64,000 nt of DNA from Sphaerimonospora thailandensis (GTDB lineage Bacteria > Actinomycetota > Actinomycetes > Streptosporangiales > Streptosporangiaceae), in the NCBI RefSeq assembly GCF_016863115.1, contig NZ_BOOG01000039.1:1-64000 (forward strand). Reading direction: 5' to 3'. Below, in pieces: positions 54,998 to 63,582 of this stretch (positions within the stretch are counted from its first letter, which is position 1; every line of letters begins with the position of its first letter). The notes under the pieces were generated by a model that saw nothing but the letters and a program-made list of their open reading frames with translations, was not told the origin of the DNA and did not search any database. Position numbers and translations under genes: made by a program.

Positions 54998-57121
54998 TCA
55001 TCGCGCCACCTCGAGGTTGTAGGTCGCCTGGTACATCCGGGTAGCGGCGGCCTCGTCGGGAATTCCGGCGTTGTCCAGAACGTCCACGTAACGGAGCATC
55101 TCCTCGTCGAAGAGCAGGCCGATCCGCGCACGTAGATCGCTACGAGCCTTCGCGCCGATGCCGCGCAGCGACTCCGCGCCGAGCAGCCCACGCAGCAGCC
55201 GCTGCGGCAGCGAACTGGTGCCGGCGCCGGCCGCCGTCATGTCGGTGGCGCCGTACCCCAGCAGGCCGACCGTGAAGATCAACGCGAGTGACTCCACGTC
55301 GAACGAGATGATCTTCGCTACCGATCGCTTGGTCACGCCCTCGGTCCGGATCAGCTCGGTCACGTGGTCCTGCCAGGCGCTGATCGCGCCGGCCGTCCTC
55401 CGTACCAGTTCCTCGGAGTGACGGCCGAGCCCGGGAGTGGCGGCCAGACGGTCACCCGCCCCGGCGCGCTGCCGCCAGCGGGCGACGACGTCTTCGGCCG
55501 CCCGCTGGGCAGCCGAAGTAATCATGGATTCGAGTGCGGTGCGCAGGGCCGATCTGAGTGGCGGCACCCGCTCGGGGCCCTGCTGCCGGCTCTTGCCGCC
55601 GCGGCGCAACTGGAGCGTGCGCATGAGGTCACCGGAGCCGGCGAAGTCCTGCCAGCGGGCCAGCACCTCGCCGCGCAGCAGCGAGCCGTTGCGGGTGGTC
55701 TCGTCGATCTCGGTGAGCACGCCCGCATAGGCGGCGTCGACGTCCGAGCGCAGGTCGGCCCGGAGTGCCACCTGGGTTTCCAGGTGACGGGCGAGGGCGG
55801 GGAGCCGGATCCGGAAGCTGTTCAGCACACCGTTCAACGTCGCCCGTACGGCGGCCGCGCGCCGCTGGTCGTCGACGGACAGCTCGGCCAGCCACATCCG
55901 CAACTCGGCGATCTCCACCTCCGGCAGCCGCCCGTCTCGGACCACCGTCTCATTGATCACAAAGCGCTCGACCTCGCCCAGGCCGTACTCGTCGAGCATC
56001 CGGCCGAAGTGCTTGACGATGACGTCCCGGGACTTCGCCGGCACCCGGGAGAGCACGATGACCAGTCGCGCTCCGCGCTCCTTCGCCCGGCGCAGCAGAC
56101 CCCAGGAGGGGGCGTCGGCGTACCGGGCCGCGGTGGTCACGAACATCCACAGGTCCGCCACGTCGAGCATCCGATGGGCGCTCTCGTGGTGCTCCTCCAC
56201 CACCGAGTCGATGTCGGGAGTGTCCAGGAGGGCCACATCCTGGGGCAGCCGCGGAGTCGGGACCAGCAGGAAGCCGTCCGGACCGGTGGCGCCGCCCGTC
56301 GTCGCGTCGCCGTCCGTTCCCCCGCGGTCGAGCCTGGCCAGGCCGCCCAGCAGGTCGCCCATGGCGTACCACTCGTAGTCGTCGGGGTGGCAGGCGAGGA
56401 CGGGCGTCGCGGTGGTGGGACGGCGCACTCCGGTAGCCGTGACCTTCTGCGCGGCGAGCGTGTTGACCAGGGTCGACTTGCCCGCGCCGGTCGAGCCCGC
56501 CACGACGATCAGGGCGGGCGCCGTGCTCATGTGCACGCGCGGGATGACGTAGTCGTCGAGCTGGGCCAAGACGGCGGCCTGCGCCCTGCGTGCCTCGTCC
56601 GATCCCGGCACGTCGAGCCCGAAGTGCAGCCCCTTGACCGCCACGCGCAGCTGGTTGAGCGCCTCGGTCAGCGCCGCCGACACCGGCTCCGGCAGCGGCA
56701 GCTCCCGGCGACGCCGACCGGCCGGGGTCTCCCGCGGCCCGTCCTCCCGGGTCCCGTCTCCCTCAGGATCGCCGCCCCCGGGCTCATCGGCCTCGGATGC
56801 GTCGGTTTCGGATGCGTCGGTCTCAGATGCGTCGGCCTCGGGCTCGTCCGCTTCAGAGGAGGCCGCTTCGGGTGCCGCCGCAGGCTCGTCCGTCTCGGTG
56901 TCGACCCCGTCCGGTACGGCCTCGGCCTCCGGCTCGCCGACGTCCGGGGGATGGGGGCCGGGATCATCGCCTTGGATGGCACGGAACACGATCGTCTGCT
57001 CGGCCGGAGTCTCCGCCGACTCCGGCGTCCCGGAGTGCTCGTCAATGGCCGACTCCTCGGGCACGGCGTCACCGTCCCCGTTCGCGGAACTGTCGGGCGT
57101 CTGCCTGGCTGCGGATTTCAC
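54998..57121 (-). CDS. Dynamin-like P-loop GTPase
   Basis: 707 residues. The first ~145 are acidic and disordered, with a 15-base in-frame repeat at 56791-56835 (ETDAS-type units). Walker A GSTGAGKSTL lies near residue 215, G3 is LLDTPDIDSV, and long helices follow with a hydrophobic stretch ALIFTVGLLGYGATDM near 620. The GTG at 57121 overlaps the CysG-type stop as GTGA. It pairs with the YfjP-type GTPase downstream. Possible roles are membrane remodelling or septum-related work, as for other bacterial dynamins. Confidence 0.82.
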   Translation of the reverse strand: MKSAARQTPDSSANGDGDAVPEESAIDEHSGTPESAETPAEQTIVFRAIQGDDPGPHPPDVGEPEAEAVPDGVDTETDEPAAAPEAASSEADEPEADASETDASETDASEADEPGGGDPEGDGTREDGPRETPAGRRRRELPLPEPVSAALTEALNQLRVAVKGLHFGLDVPGSDEARRAQAAVLAQLDDYVIPRVHMSTAPALIVVAGSTGAGKSTLVNTLAAQKVTATGVRRPTTATPVLACHPDDYEWYAMGDLLGGLARLDRGGTDGDATTGGATGPDGFLLVPTPRLPQDVALLDTPDIDSVVEEHHESAHRMLDVADLWMFVTTAARYADAPSWGLLRRAKERGARLVIVLSRVPAKSRDVIVKHFGRMLDEYGLGEVERFVINETVVRDGRLPEVEIAELRMWLAELSVDDQRRAAAVRATLNGVLNSFRIRLPALARHLETQVALRADLRSDVDAAYAGVLTEIDETTRNGSLLRGEVLARWQDFAGSGDLMRTLQLRRGGKSRQQGPERVPPLRSALRTALESMITSAAQRAAEDVVARWRQRAGAGDRLAATPGLGRHSEELVRRTAGAISAWQDHVTELIRTEGVTKRSVAKIISFDVESLALIFTVGLLGYGATDMTAAGAGTSSLPQRLLRGLLGAESLRGIGAKARSDLRARIGLLFDEEMLRYVDVLDNAGIPDEAAATRMYQATYNLEVAR

Positions 57122-58350
57122 GGGATCCGCTCCGCTCGCACCATTTCGATCTCCTGGCCGACTCTGACGACCTCGCCGATGATCGCGATCGCCGGTGGCC
57201 GTACCCCGACCGCGGCCACCCGTTCCGCCACAGTCGACAGTGTGGCGGAGACGGCTCGCTGCGTCGGAAGCGTACCGTCCTGTACCACCATTGCGGGAGT
57301 TTCCGGTGAACGTCCCTCTCTGAGCAGGGTCTCGGATATCTCGGTGATCCGCTCGACGGCCATCAGGAGGACCAGCGTCCCTCGCGATCGCGCCAGAGCC
57401 GGCCAGTCGACCGTGGATCGGGGGTCACCCGGCGGGACGTGCACCGAGACCACGTGGAACTCCTGGCTGACGCCGCGATGGGTGACGGGGACGCCGGCCG
57501 AGGCCGGGACCGCGACCGCGCTGCTGACACCGGGCACGACGGTCACCGGGATGCCCGCACGCGCACAGGCGATGGCCTCCTCACCGCCGCGGCCGAAGAC
57601 GAACGGGTCGCCTCCCTTCAGCCTGACCACGAACTTGCCCTCGCGGGCGCGTTCGACGAGCAGCTCGTTGATCTTTTCCTGGGAGAGTGAGCGGCCGTAC
57701 GGGACCTTCGCCGCGTCGACGAGCTCGACATCGGGCGGCAGCTCGTCGAGCAGGGCCCGGGGCGCGAGGCGGTCGGCGACGACCACGTCGGCCTGCGACA
57801 GGAGCTGGCGCCCCCGGACGGTGATCAGCCCCGGATCTCCCGGCCCTCCGCCGACCAGCGCGACGCCGACGGGCTTGCTGCGGTGGCGGCGGGCGTCCAC
57901 CGTGCCGTCGCGCAGCGCGCCGACCACGGCGTCGCGGATCCCGGCGGCACGCCGGGGGTCGCCTCCGGCGGTCACGGCCACGCTCACCTCGTCGACGCGC
58001 CCGCTGGCCGGCGTCCAGGCGGCCGAGGCGTCCTTGTCGTCGGCGCGCACGCACCAGATCCGCTTGGCGTCGGCCTCGGCGGCGACCGCCGTGTTCACGT
58101 CTCGCTGGTCGGTGCAGGCGTGCACCAGCCAGGCGCCGTCGCAGTCGCCGACCTGATATGGCCGGCGCTCCCAGGTAACCCGGCCCGCCGCGATGAGGTC
58201 GTCGAGGGCCGGGGTGACGCCGGGCGAGACAAGGGTCACCGAGGCTCCGGCGGCGAGCATGGCGGGGATCCGCCGCTGTGCGACGCGTCCACCGCCGACG
58301 ACGAGCACCCGCCGCCCGTCGAGGCGCAGGCCGAGCAGGTAGGGCGCCAT
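57118..58350 (-). CDS. cobA: Precorrin-2 dehydrogenase / uroporphyrinogen-III C-methyltransferase fusion (CysG type)
   Basis: 410 residues. Residues 1-150 form the NAD-binding dehydrogenase (VLVVGGGRVAQRR). Residues 160-405 form the SAM-dependent methylase with VALVGGGPGDPGLIT, RLKGGDPFVFGRGGEE and VVPGVSSAVAVPA. It makes sirohydrochlorin on the route to sirohaem and cobalamin. ATG 58350 has GAGGAG nine bases upstream. The 173-base gap to cobT holds a possible TAGGTT promoter element. Coupled to the dynamin gene. Confidence 0.93.
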   Translation of the reverse strand: MAPYLLGLRLDGRRVLVVGGGRVAQRRIPAMLAAGASVTLVSPGVTPALDDLIAAGRVTWERRPYQVGDCDGAWLVHACTDQRDVNTAVAAEADAKRIWCVRADDKDASAAWTPASGRVDEVSVAVTAGGDPRRAAGIRDAVVGALRDGTVDARRHRSKPVGVALVGGGPGDPGLITVRGRQLLSQADVVVADRLAPRALLDELPPDVELVDAAKVPYGRSLSQEKINELLVERAREGKFVVRLKGGDPFVFGRGGEEAIACARAGIPVTVVPGVSSAVAVPASAGVPVTHRGVSQEFHVVSVHVPPGDPRSTVDWPALARSRGTLVLLMAVERITEISETLLREGRSPETPAMVVQDGTLPTQRAVSATLSTVAERVAAVGVRPPAIAIIGEVVRVGQEIEMVRAERIP

Positions 58351-58523
58351 GACCCCTGTCTCCTCAATCCGTCAAGCATGTCTTGTTAGGAAGCAAACCT
58401 ACCGTCGGGTTGCGACGGCAATCCACCGGTTGGGGCCGTGAGGCGTGTCGGAGCCGCGAGCGACGTGCCCCTGTCGGCAGTCATTCCCGCGGCCCTGTCC
58501 CACGGACCCGCTCCAATGGTGCC

Positions 58524-59609
58524 TCATGCTTTCTGCTCCGCCACCCCGGCGGCGTCGAAGGTGGCGACCTCGTGCATGACCCGGGCCGCGGCGGCGACCA
58601 GCGGCTGGGCGAGCAGACCGCCGGTGCCCTCGCCGAGACGCAGTTCCAGGTCCACGAGGGGGCGCAGGCCGAGGTGCGCCAGCGCGGCGGCGTGGCCGGG
58701 CTCGGCCGATCGGTGCCCCGCGACGCAGTAGCCGGTCACGTCCGGTGCCAGCGCGGCGGCCGCCAGCGCGGCCGACCCCGCGATCACCCCGTCGAGGATG
58801 ACCGGCACCCGCTCGGCCGCCGCGCCGAGGACGAACCCGGCTATCGCCGCGTGCTCCAGGCCGCCGACCGCGGCGAGCACCCGCAGCGCCTCCTCAGGTC
58901 CGGCGGGTACGGCTCCGGCCGGGGAGATGCCGTTGGCCGGCAGGGCCTGCCGTACCACCTCGATCTTGTGCCGGTGCGTGGCGTCGTCGATGCCGGTCCC
59001 CCGTCCGGTCACGGACTCGGCATCCCGACCGGTGAACGCGCAGATCAAGGCGGCGGACGCGGTGGTGTTCGCGATCCCCATGTCACCGGTGATCAGGCAG
59101 CGGTGACCGGCCGCCACCAGGCCCCGAGCCACTCCGGCCCCGGCCGCGAGGGCCTGCCGGGTCTGCTCGGCCGTCATCGCCGGCCCCCGGGAGAGGTCGG
59201 CCGTGCCGTACGCGACCTTGTGGGAGATCAGTCCGGGCGCGGGCGGCAGGTCGACCGCCACGCCCACGTCCACGACGGTGACCGTGGCGCCCACCTGTGC
59301 GGCGAACGCGTTGGCCACCGCCCCGCCGACCGTGAAGTTGGCCACCATCTGTGCGGTGACCTCCTGGGGCCAGGGTGAGACTCCCCGGGCGTGCACACCG
59401 TGATCAGCGGCGAAGATCGCGAGCGCGGCCGGCGTCGGGAGCGGAGGCGGACACACCGCCGCGATCCCGGCCAGCCGTACCGCGACGTCCTCCAACACTC
59501 CGAGAGAGCCGCGCGGTTTGGTGAGCCGGTCCTGATGCGCTCGCGCCTCCGCCATCGCCTGCGCGTCGATCGGCCGAATGGCCGCGATCGTCTCATCGAT
59601 CGGCGTCAC
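58524..59609 (-). CDS. cobT: Nicotinate-nucleotide--dimethylbenzimidazole phosphoribosyltransferase
   Basis: Makes alpha-ribazole phosphate for the lower ligand of cobalamin. 361 residues, with KPRGSLGVLEDVA near the N terminus, the ITGDMGIANTTA loop and the catalytic Glu in LDLELRLGEGTGG near the C terminus. ATG 59609. Lies between the chelatase-like and CysG-type genes on one strand. Confidence 0.94.
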   Translation of the reverse strand: MTPIDETIAAIRPIDAQAMAEARAHQDRLTKPRGSLGVLEDVAVRLAGIAAVCPPPLPTPAALAIFAADHGVHARGVSPWPQEVTAQMVANFTVGGAVANAFAAQVGATVTVVDVGVAVDLPPAPGLISHKVAYGTADLSRGPAMTAEQTRQALAAGAGVARGLVAAGHRCLITGDMGIANTTASAALICAFTGRDAESVTGRGTGIDDATHRHKIEVVRQALPANGISPAGAVPAGPEEALRVLAAVGGLEHAAIAGFVLGAAAERVPVILDGVIAGSAALAAAALAPDVTGYCVAGHRSAEPGHAAALAHLGLRPLVDLELRLGEGTGGLLAQPLVAAAARVMHEVATFDAAGVAEQKA

Positions 59610-59672
59610 CGCTCACCCTCCTCGGGATGCCCCCGGAAAACGGCCTCGAGGCGACCGCCTGGCCGGGGCTCC

Positions 59673-60650
59673 TCAGACGGCGCTGGCGATGCCGGGCCGA
59701 GACAGCGACTCCGATCCGATCTCCGTCTCGATCTTACGGTCGATCTTGGAGCCGATCCCGGTGCCGTTCTCTGTGTCGAGCTTGGCGTCGATCTCAGTGT
59801 CAGCCACCGCATCGATCTTGTCGAACGCGTTCCGGCTCCGCCCGGGCGGCAGGCCGACCCCGGCGAGCGCCTCCTCGTACCGGTCGATGACGACATCCGC
59901 CAGGCCCTCGCAGTCGCCGATCACCTCGGCACACCGGATGTCGAGGCCCTCGTGGTTGGCGCCGTAGGCCAGCGCCTGCGCCCAGATCCGCTCGAGAATG
60001 GCGCCGGCGAACAGGACATAGGGCAGGACGATCACCCGCTTGGCGCCGAGCCTGCGGCACCGCTCGATCCCGCCGGGCACGCCGGGGCGGCTGTGCGACA
60101 CGTAGGCAGTCTCGACGGTGAGCAGGTCGGCGGCGTGGGTCTCCCAGAACAGCCGGGAGACCCGGTGGACCTCGGCGTTGACGGCAGGCTCGGTCGAGCC
60201 GTAGCCGACGAGCACGACGGCGGTCTCGCCCGGCGCGATCTCCTCCGGGGCCTCCTCGGTCACGAACCTCGGCATCTCGGCGCGAGCGTCGGCGAGCCGT
60301 TCCGCGAGCAGTTCGAGCACCCGGGGATCGGGGCCGAGAGGACGGCCCAGGTCGTATTCGAGGGTCGGGTGCCGCTCCTGCTCCAGTGCGAGCGTGCCCG
60401 GGATGTCGCCGAGAGCGCGCCGGTCGCCGGTCAGGCTGAGCGGCACCGCGATCACGTGATGATGCCCCCGGGTGACGAGGGAGGTGATGGAATCGCTGAG
60501 CGGCGGGCGGGCCTTCGTGATGAAACCACCGCTCACCTCGGCGGGAAGCCCGTCGAGGCGGCAGCGGAGTCGATGAACGAACCGGCCGAACTCGGCCACG
60601 CCGGTCTCATCGTGAGTGCCATGGCCGATGAGCAGCAGCGGCGGTTTCAT
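59673..60650 (-). CDS. CbiX-like sirohydrochlorin chelatase with unusual C-terminal tail
   Basis: 325 residues from two CbiX-type halves. The first has LLLIGHGTHDETG with the metal-binding His; in the second this becomes VLVGYGSTEPAVN, so only one His-type site is visible at that position. VIVLPYVLFAGAILERI is typical of the fold. It would insert cobalt or iron into sirohydrochlorin. The last ~50 residues are a charged low-complexity tail (DTEIDAKLDTENGTG, KIDRKIETEIGSES) not normal for the family. Heads the cob cluster, but no cobalamin riboswitch is seen upstream. Confidence 0.85.
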   Translation of the reverse strand: MKPPLLLIGHGTHDETGVAEFGRFVHRLRCRLDGLPAEVSGGFITKARPPLSDSITSLVTRGHHHVIAVPLSLTGDRRALGDIPGTLALEQERHPTLEYDLGRPLGPDPRVLELLAERLADARAEMPRFVTEEAPEEIAPGETAVVLVGYGSTEPAVNAEVHRVSRLFWETHAADLLTVETAYVSHSRPGVPGGIERCRRLGAKRVIVLPYVLFAGAILERIWAQALAYGANHEGLDIRCAEVIGDCEGLADVVIDRYEEALAGVGLPPGRSRNAFDKIDAVADTEIDAKLDTENGTGIGSKIDRKIETEIGSESLSRPGIASAV

Positions 60651-60780
60651 CTACCTGATCTCCCATGCCTTGGACCTGCGAACAGCCGTCGTCCCGGCTC
60701 GCGAGGATAGCCTTCCGCGCTCAATCATGGGCTCCGCTTGACCGTACGGCCCAGACCATGCAGGAATTCTTTACCAAATG

Positions 60781-61878
60781 TCATGAAATCTCCCCCTTTA
60801 GCACCCCGAACAGTACGGCATCGGCCCGACCGTCCGGCACCGGAAGAGCCTGCCGCAGGATGCCCTCCTCGACGAACCCCGCCCGCCTCGCGACCGCCCG
60901 GCTGGCGTGGTTGCCCGTCGCGACCAGCATGTGGACGCGTTGGAGGCCCGACCGCAAGAGGTGGGCGGTGAGCATGCGCACGGCCTCCGCGGCGTACCCC
61001 CGCCGCCGTGCCCAGGGCGCGATCCAGTATCCCACCTCGGCATCGCCGCGCTCCTGATCCTCGCGCTGCACGCCGATCGCCCCGGCCAGCCGGCCGCCCT
61101 CCCGCGGCTCGATGGCGAAGCTGCCGCCGTTGCCGGGACCCGCCGGATGAGAGAGCCGGGTGCACCACTCGATCGCCTGCTCCAGGGTGTAGCCGGCGGT
61201 CCAGGTCAGCCAGCGGCGCATCTCCGGGTCGTCCCTGACCGCCTCCAGGACGTCGAAGGCGTCCCCGCGCGCGAACGGCCGCAGCACCAGGCGCTCGCCC
61301 TCCAGCCGGCGCCCCTCGGCCGCCGTACGGTCGTCGCCCCGCAGCCGGCCGAAGACCACGAGGTCGTGCGGCCCGTCGTCCTCGAACCCGCCGCCGCGCA
61401 GCAGCCCCTCCCGGACGAAGCCCCCCTTCTCGGCGACCCGTAAGGACGCGATGTTGTCCGAGTTGGCGCGCAGTTCGATCCTCCGTAGCACGTCCTCACC
61501 GAGAAGCCAGTCGGTGAGCCCGCGCACCGCCTCGGTCGCGTAGCCGCGCCGCCGGTGCGCCGGATGCACGCCGTAGCCCACCTCGGCGATCCCTGCGGCC
61601 CACTGCGCCCGGAACAAGCTGATCGAGCCGACGATGCCGTCATGGGCCCGCATCGCGAGATGGATGCCCTGGCCGGAGCGCCACAGCTCGTGGACCCCGT
61701 GAGCCAGCCACCGTCCGATGCCCGAAGGGTGCCCCGGAGCGCCCGGCGGCAGGGTCGTGGGGTGCGCGCCCGCCTTGATCACCACCTTCACCTGGGCCGT
61801 GTCGTCCAGGTGGAACGGTCGCAGCACCAACCGCTCAGTGATGATCGTCAGCCGCTCGTCGAACACCCGCAACTCCAC
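60781..61878 (-). CDS. Tandem GNAT (RimJ-like) acetyltransferase
   Basis: 365 residues made of two related GNAT units. The first covers ~10-175, with VGYGVHPAHRRRGYATEAV; the second ~190-360, with VGYWIAPWARRRGYAAEAV. Both keep the acetyl-CoA loop. Substrates may be protein N termini or antibiotics. The GTG at 61878 lacks a clear ribosome site; GTG 61866 is an alternative. Confidence 0.85.
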   Translation of the reverse strand: MELRVFDERLTIITERLVLRPFHLDDTAQVKVVIKAGAHPTTLPPGAPGHPSGIGRWLAHGVHELWRSGQGIHLAMRAHDGIVGSISLFRAQWAAGIAEVGYGVHPAHRRRGYATEAVRGLTDWLLGEDVLRRIELRANSDNIASLRVAEKGGFVREGLLRGGGFEDDGPHDLVVFGRLRGDDRTAAEGRRLEGERLVLRPFARGDAFDVLEAVRDDPEMRRWLTWTAGYTLEQAIEWCTRLSHPAGPGNGGSFAIEPREGGRLAGAIGVQREDQERGDAEVGYWIAPWARRRGYAAEAVRMLTAHLLRSGLQRVHMLVATGNHASRAVARRAGFVEEGILRQALPVPDGRADAVLFGVLKGEIS

Positions 61879-62000
61879 TAGCTACCCGGATTTTTCACCC
61901 GAAAGGGGTTAAATGCGGCACCGACCCAGGCACGCTCCATGTTTGGCGCGGTCGCTACGGGTACGAGGCACGTCAGTGACCCTAATCGGGAGGTGAGGTC

Positions 62001-62420
62001 ATGAGTATCCAACGCGGCAGCGACAAGCACGGCCCACGCCTCGACGACGAGCAGAAGCACGAGACGCAGGGCCTCGTACGCGGAACGGGCTCGAGCCACG
62101 CGCAGGAGTGGAAGGAACCCGAACCTTCACATCTGCCCGAGGAGGACCTGACCCCCCGGAGCTACTCTCCGCACCACGAGCCCGGGACGCCCGGCGGCAT
62201 CACCCCCGCCGATGTGGAGCGCCGGAGCAACCTCGCCAAGTGGCTGAGCGACGCCGGCTACCCCGCGGATCAGGGCAAACTGCTGGCGCACGCCGAGGGC
62301 AGGCATGCCCCGGACGCCGTGATAGAGGCGGTGAGCCGGCTTCCCGAGCATTTCAGGTTCCACAACGTGGGCGAGGTCGCCGAGGCTCTCGGGCTCGGGA
62401 TCGAACGCCGGCGCTGGTGA
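62001..62420 (+). CDS. DUF2795-like protein
   Basis: 139 residues. The first ~70 are disordered and charged. The C-terminal domain (RSNLAKWLSDAGYPADQGKL then LAHAEGRHAPDAVIEAVSRL) resembles DUF2795, a small helical fold of unknown role common in actinobacteria. ATG 62001 follows GGGAGGTGAGG. Its stop overlaps the start of the next gene. Confidence 0.75.
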   Translation: MSIQRGSDKHGPRLDDEQKHETQGLVRGTGSSHAQEWKEPEPSHLPEEDLTPRSYSPHHEPGTPGGITPADVERRSNLAKWLSDAGYPADQGKLLAHAEGRHAPDAVIEAVSRLPEHFRFHNVGEVAEALGLGIERRRW

Positions 62421-63502
62421 CGGGAGGGGCGTTGAGACTCGACTTCATCCGGCCGCTGTACGACCGGCCGGGGCCGTACGCCTCGGTCTACCTCGACACC
62501 GAGCGGTCCGAACAGGGACAGGCCGACGTGGTCCAACGGCGCTGGGCCATGCTCAGGGAGCGGCTGACCGAGGCGGGCGCGCCGACCGACGTCCTCGATC
62601 CCATCGGGGGACTGGTGCTGGATCCCCGTGTGGTCGCGCCCGGCCGGGCCGTGTTCGCGACCGGCGGAGAGGTCGTGTTCGCCCGTCCTCTCCACACGCA
62701 GCCGCGCAGGCAGACCGCGCGGTGGTCGCCGCTCCCCCACGTGGTCCCCCTGCTCGCCCAGCGCGGGGAGCCCGTGCCACATCTCGAGGTGCTCGCGGAC
62801 CACGCGGGAGCCGATCTGGTCATCGCCCGGAACGGCGCACGACGGGAGCTGACGGTGGAGTCCACAACGGACTATCCGATGCAGAAGACCGGCAAGGGCG
62901 GCTGGTCGCAGACGCGATACGACCGCGACGCCGAGGAGACCTGGCGCCGCAACGCCGTCGCCGTCGCCGAGGTCGTGGACAGAGAGGCGCACGACAGCGG
63001 CGCCGAGATCGTGGTGTTGGCCGGCGACCCGAAGTCGCGCGGTCTCGTGATGGAGCGACTCAGCAAGGACACCGCCAGGAAGGTCACCGTGGCCGAGCAC
63101 GGCAGCCGGGCCGCCGGAGCGGACCGACGGAATTTCGAGGCCGACGTGGACCGGGCATGCGAGGCCTGGGTCGAGCGATGCCGTGCCGAACTGCTCGACG
63201 CCTACGCGACAGGGCCGTACGCGACCGGACTGCAGGAAACGGCCCGGGCGCTGCGCGAGGCACGCGTGCGGACGCTGCTGCTGCACGACGACCCCTCGTC
63301 GACGGCCACGGTGTGGGTGGGCCCGGAGCCGACCCACCTGTCCACCGACCGGGCCGACCTGCTGGATTGGGGCGTCGCCGAGCCGTTCGAGGAGCGGGCC
63401 GACTCCGCGCTGGCGCGGGCCGTCGCCGGCACGGACGCCGACCTCTGGTTCGTCGACCACCTCCCGTCACCCGACGGAGTGGGCGCCGTACTGCGTTTCT
63501 GA
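62417..63502 (+). CDS. baeRF2-family release-factor-like protein
   Basis: About 361 residues. Starts LRLDFIRPLYDRPGPYASVY, typical of the bacterial archaeo-eukaryotic-release-factor relatives. The catalytic-loop equivalent is GKGGWSQTRYDR with Gln165, matching the Gln used by eRF1 and Vms1 for peptidyl-tRNA hydrolysis. A helical and an L7Ae-like C-terminal domain follow. It may release stalled peptides from ribosomes. GTG 62417 overlaps the previous stop as GTGA; TTG 62432 with GGGAGG four bases upstream is an alternative. Confidence 0.8.
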   Translation: MTGGALRLDFIRPLYDRPGPYASVYLDTERSEQGQADVVQRRWAMLRERLTEAGAPTDVLDPIGGLVLDPRVVAPGRAVFATGGEVVFARPLHTQPRRQTARWSPLPHVVPLLAQRGEPVPHLEVLADHAGADLVIARNGARRELTVESTTDYPMQKTGKGGWSQTRYDRDAEETWRRNAVAVAEVVDREAHDSGAEIVVLAGDPKSRGLVMERLSKDTARKVTVAEHGSRAAGADRRNFEADVDRACEAWVERCRAELLDAYATGPYATGLQETARALREARVRTLLLHDDPSSTATVWVGPEPTHLSTDRADLLDWGVAEPFEERADSALARAVAGTDADLWFVDHLPSPDGVGAVLRF

Positions 63503-63582
63503 CAGCCGTCCCGACCAAGGGCCACCACCCCCCGGGCGTGATCTTTGCGAATACTCTCAGCAATCGCGACTGACCTGCGACT

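Noticed and set aside
60651-60780. Cobalamin riboswitch before the cob/CbiX genes
   Set aside because: No B12-box-like sequence (GCCACTG type) or long conserved leader is present there or in the gaps within the cluster.
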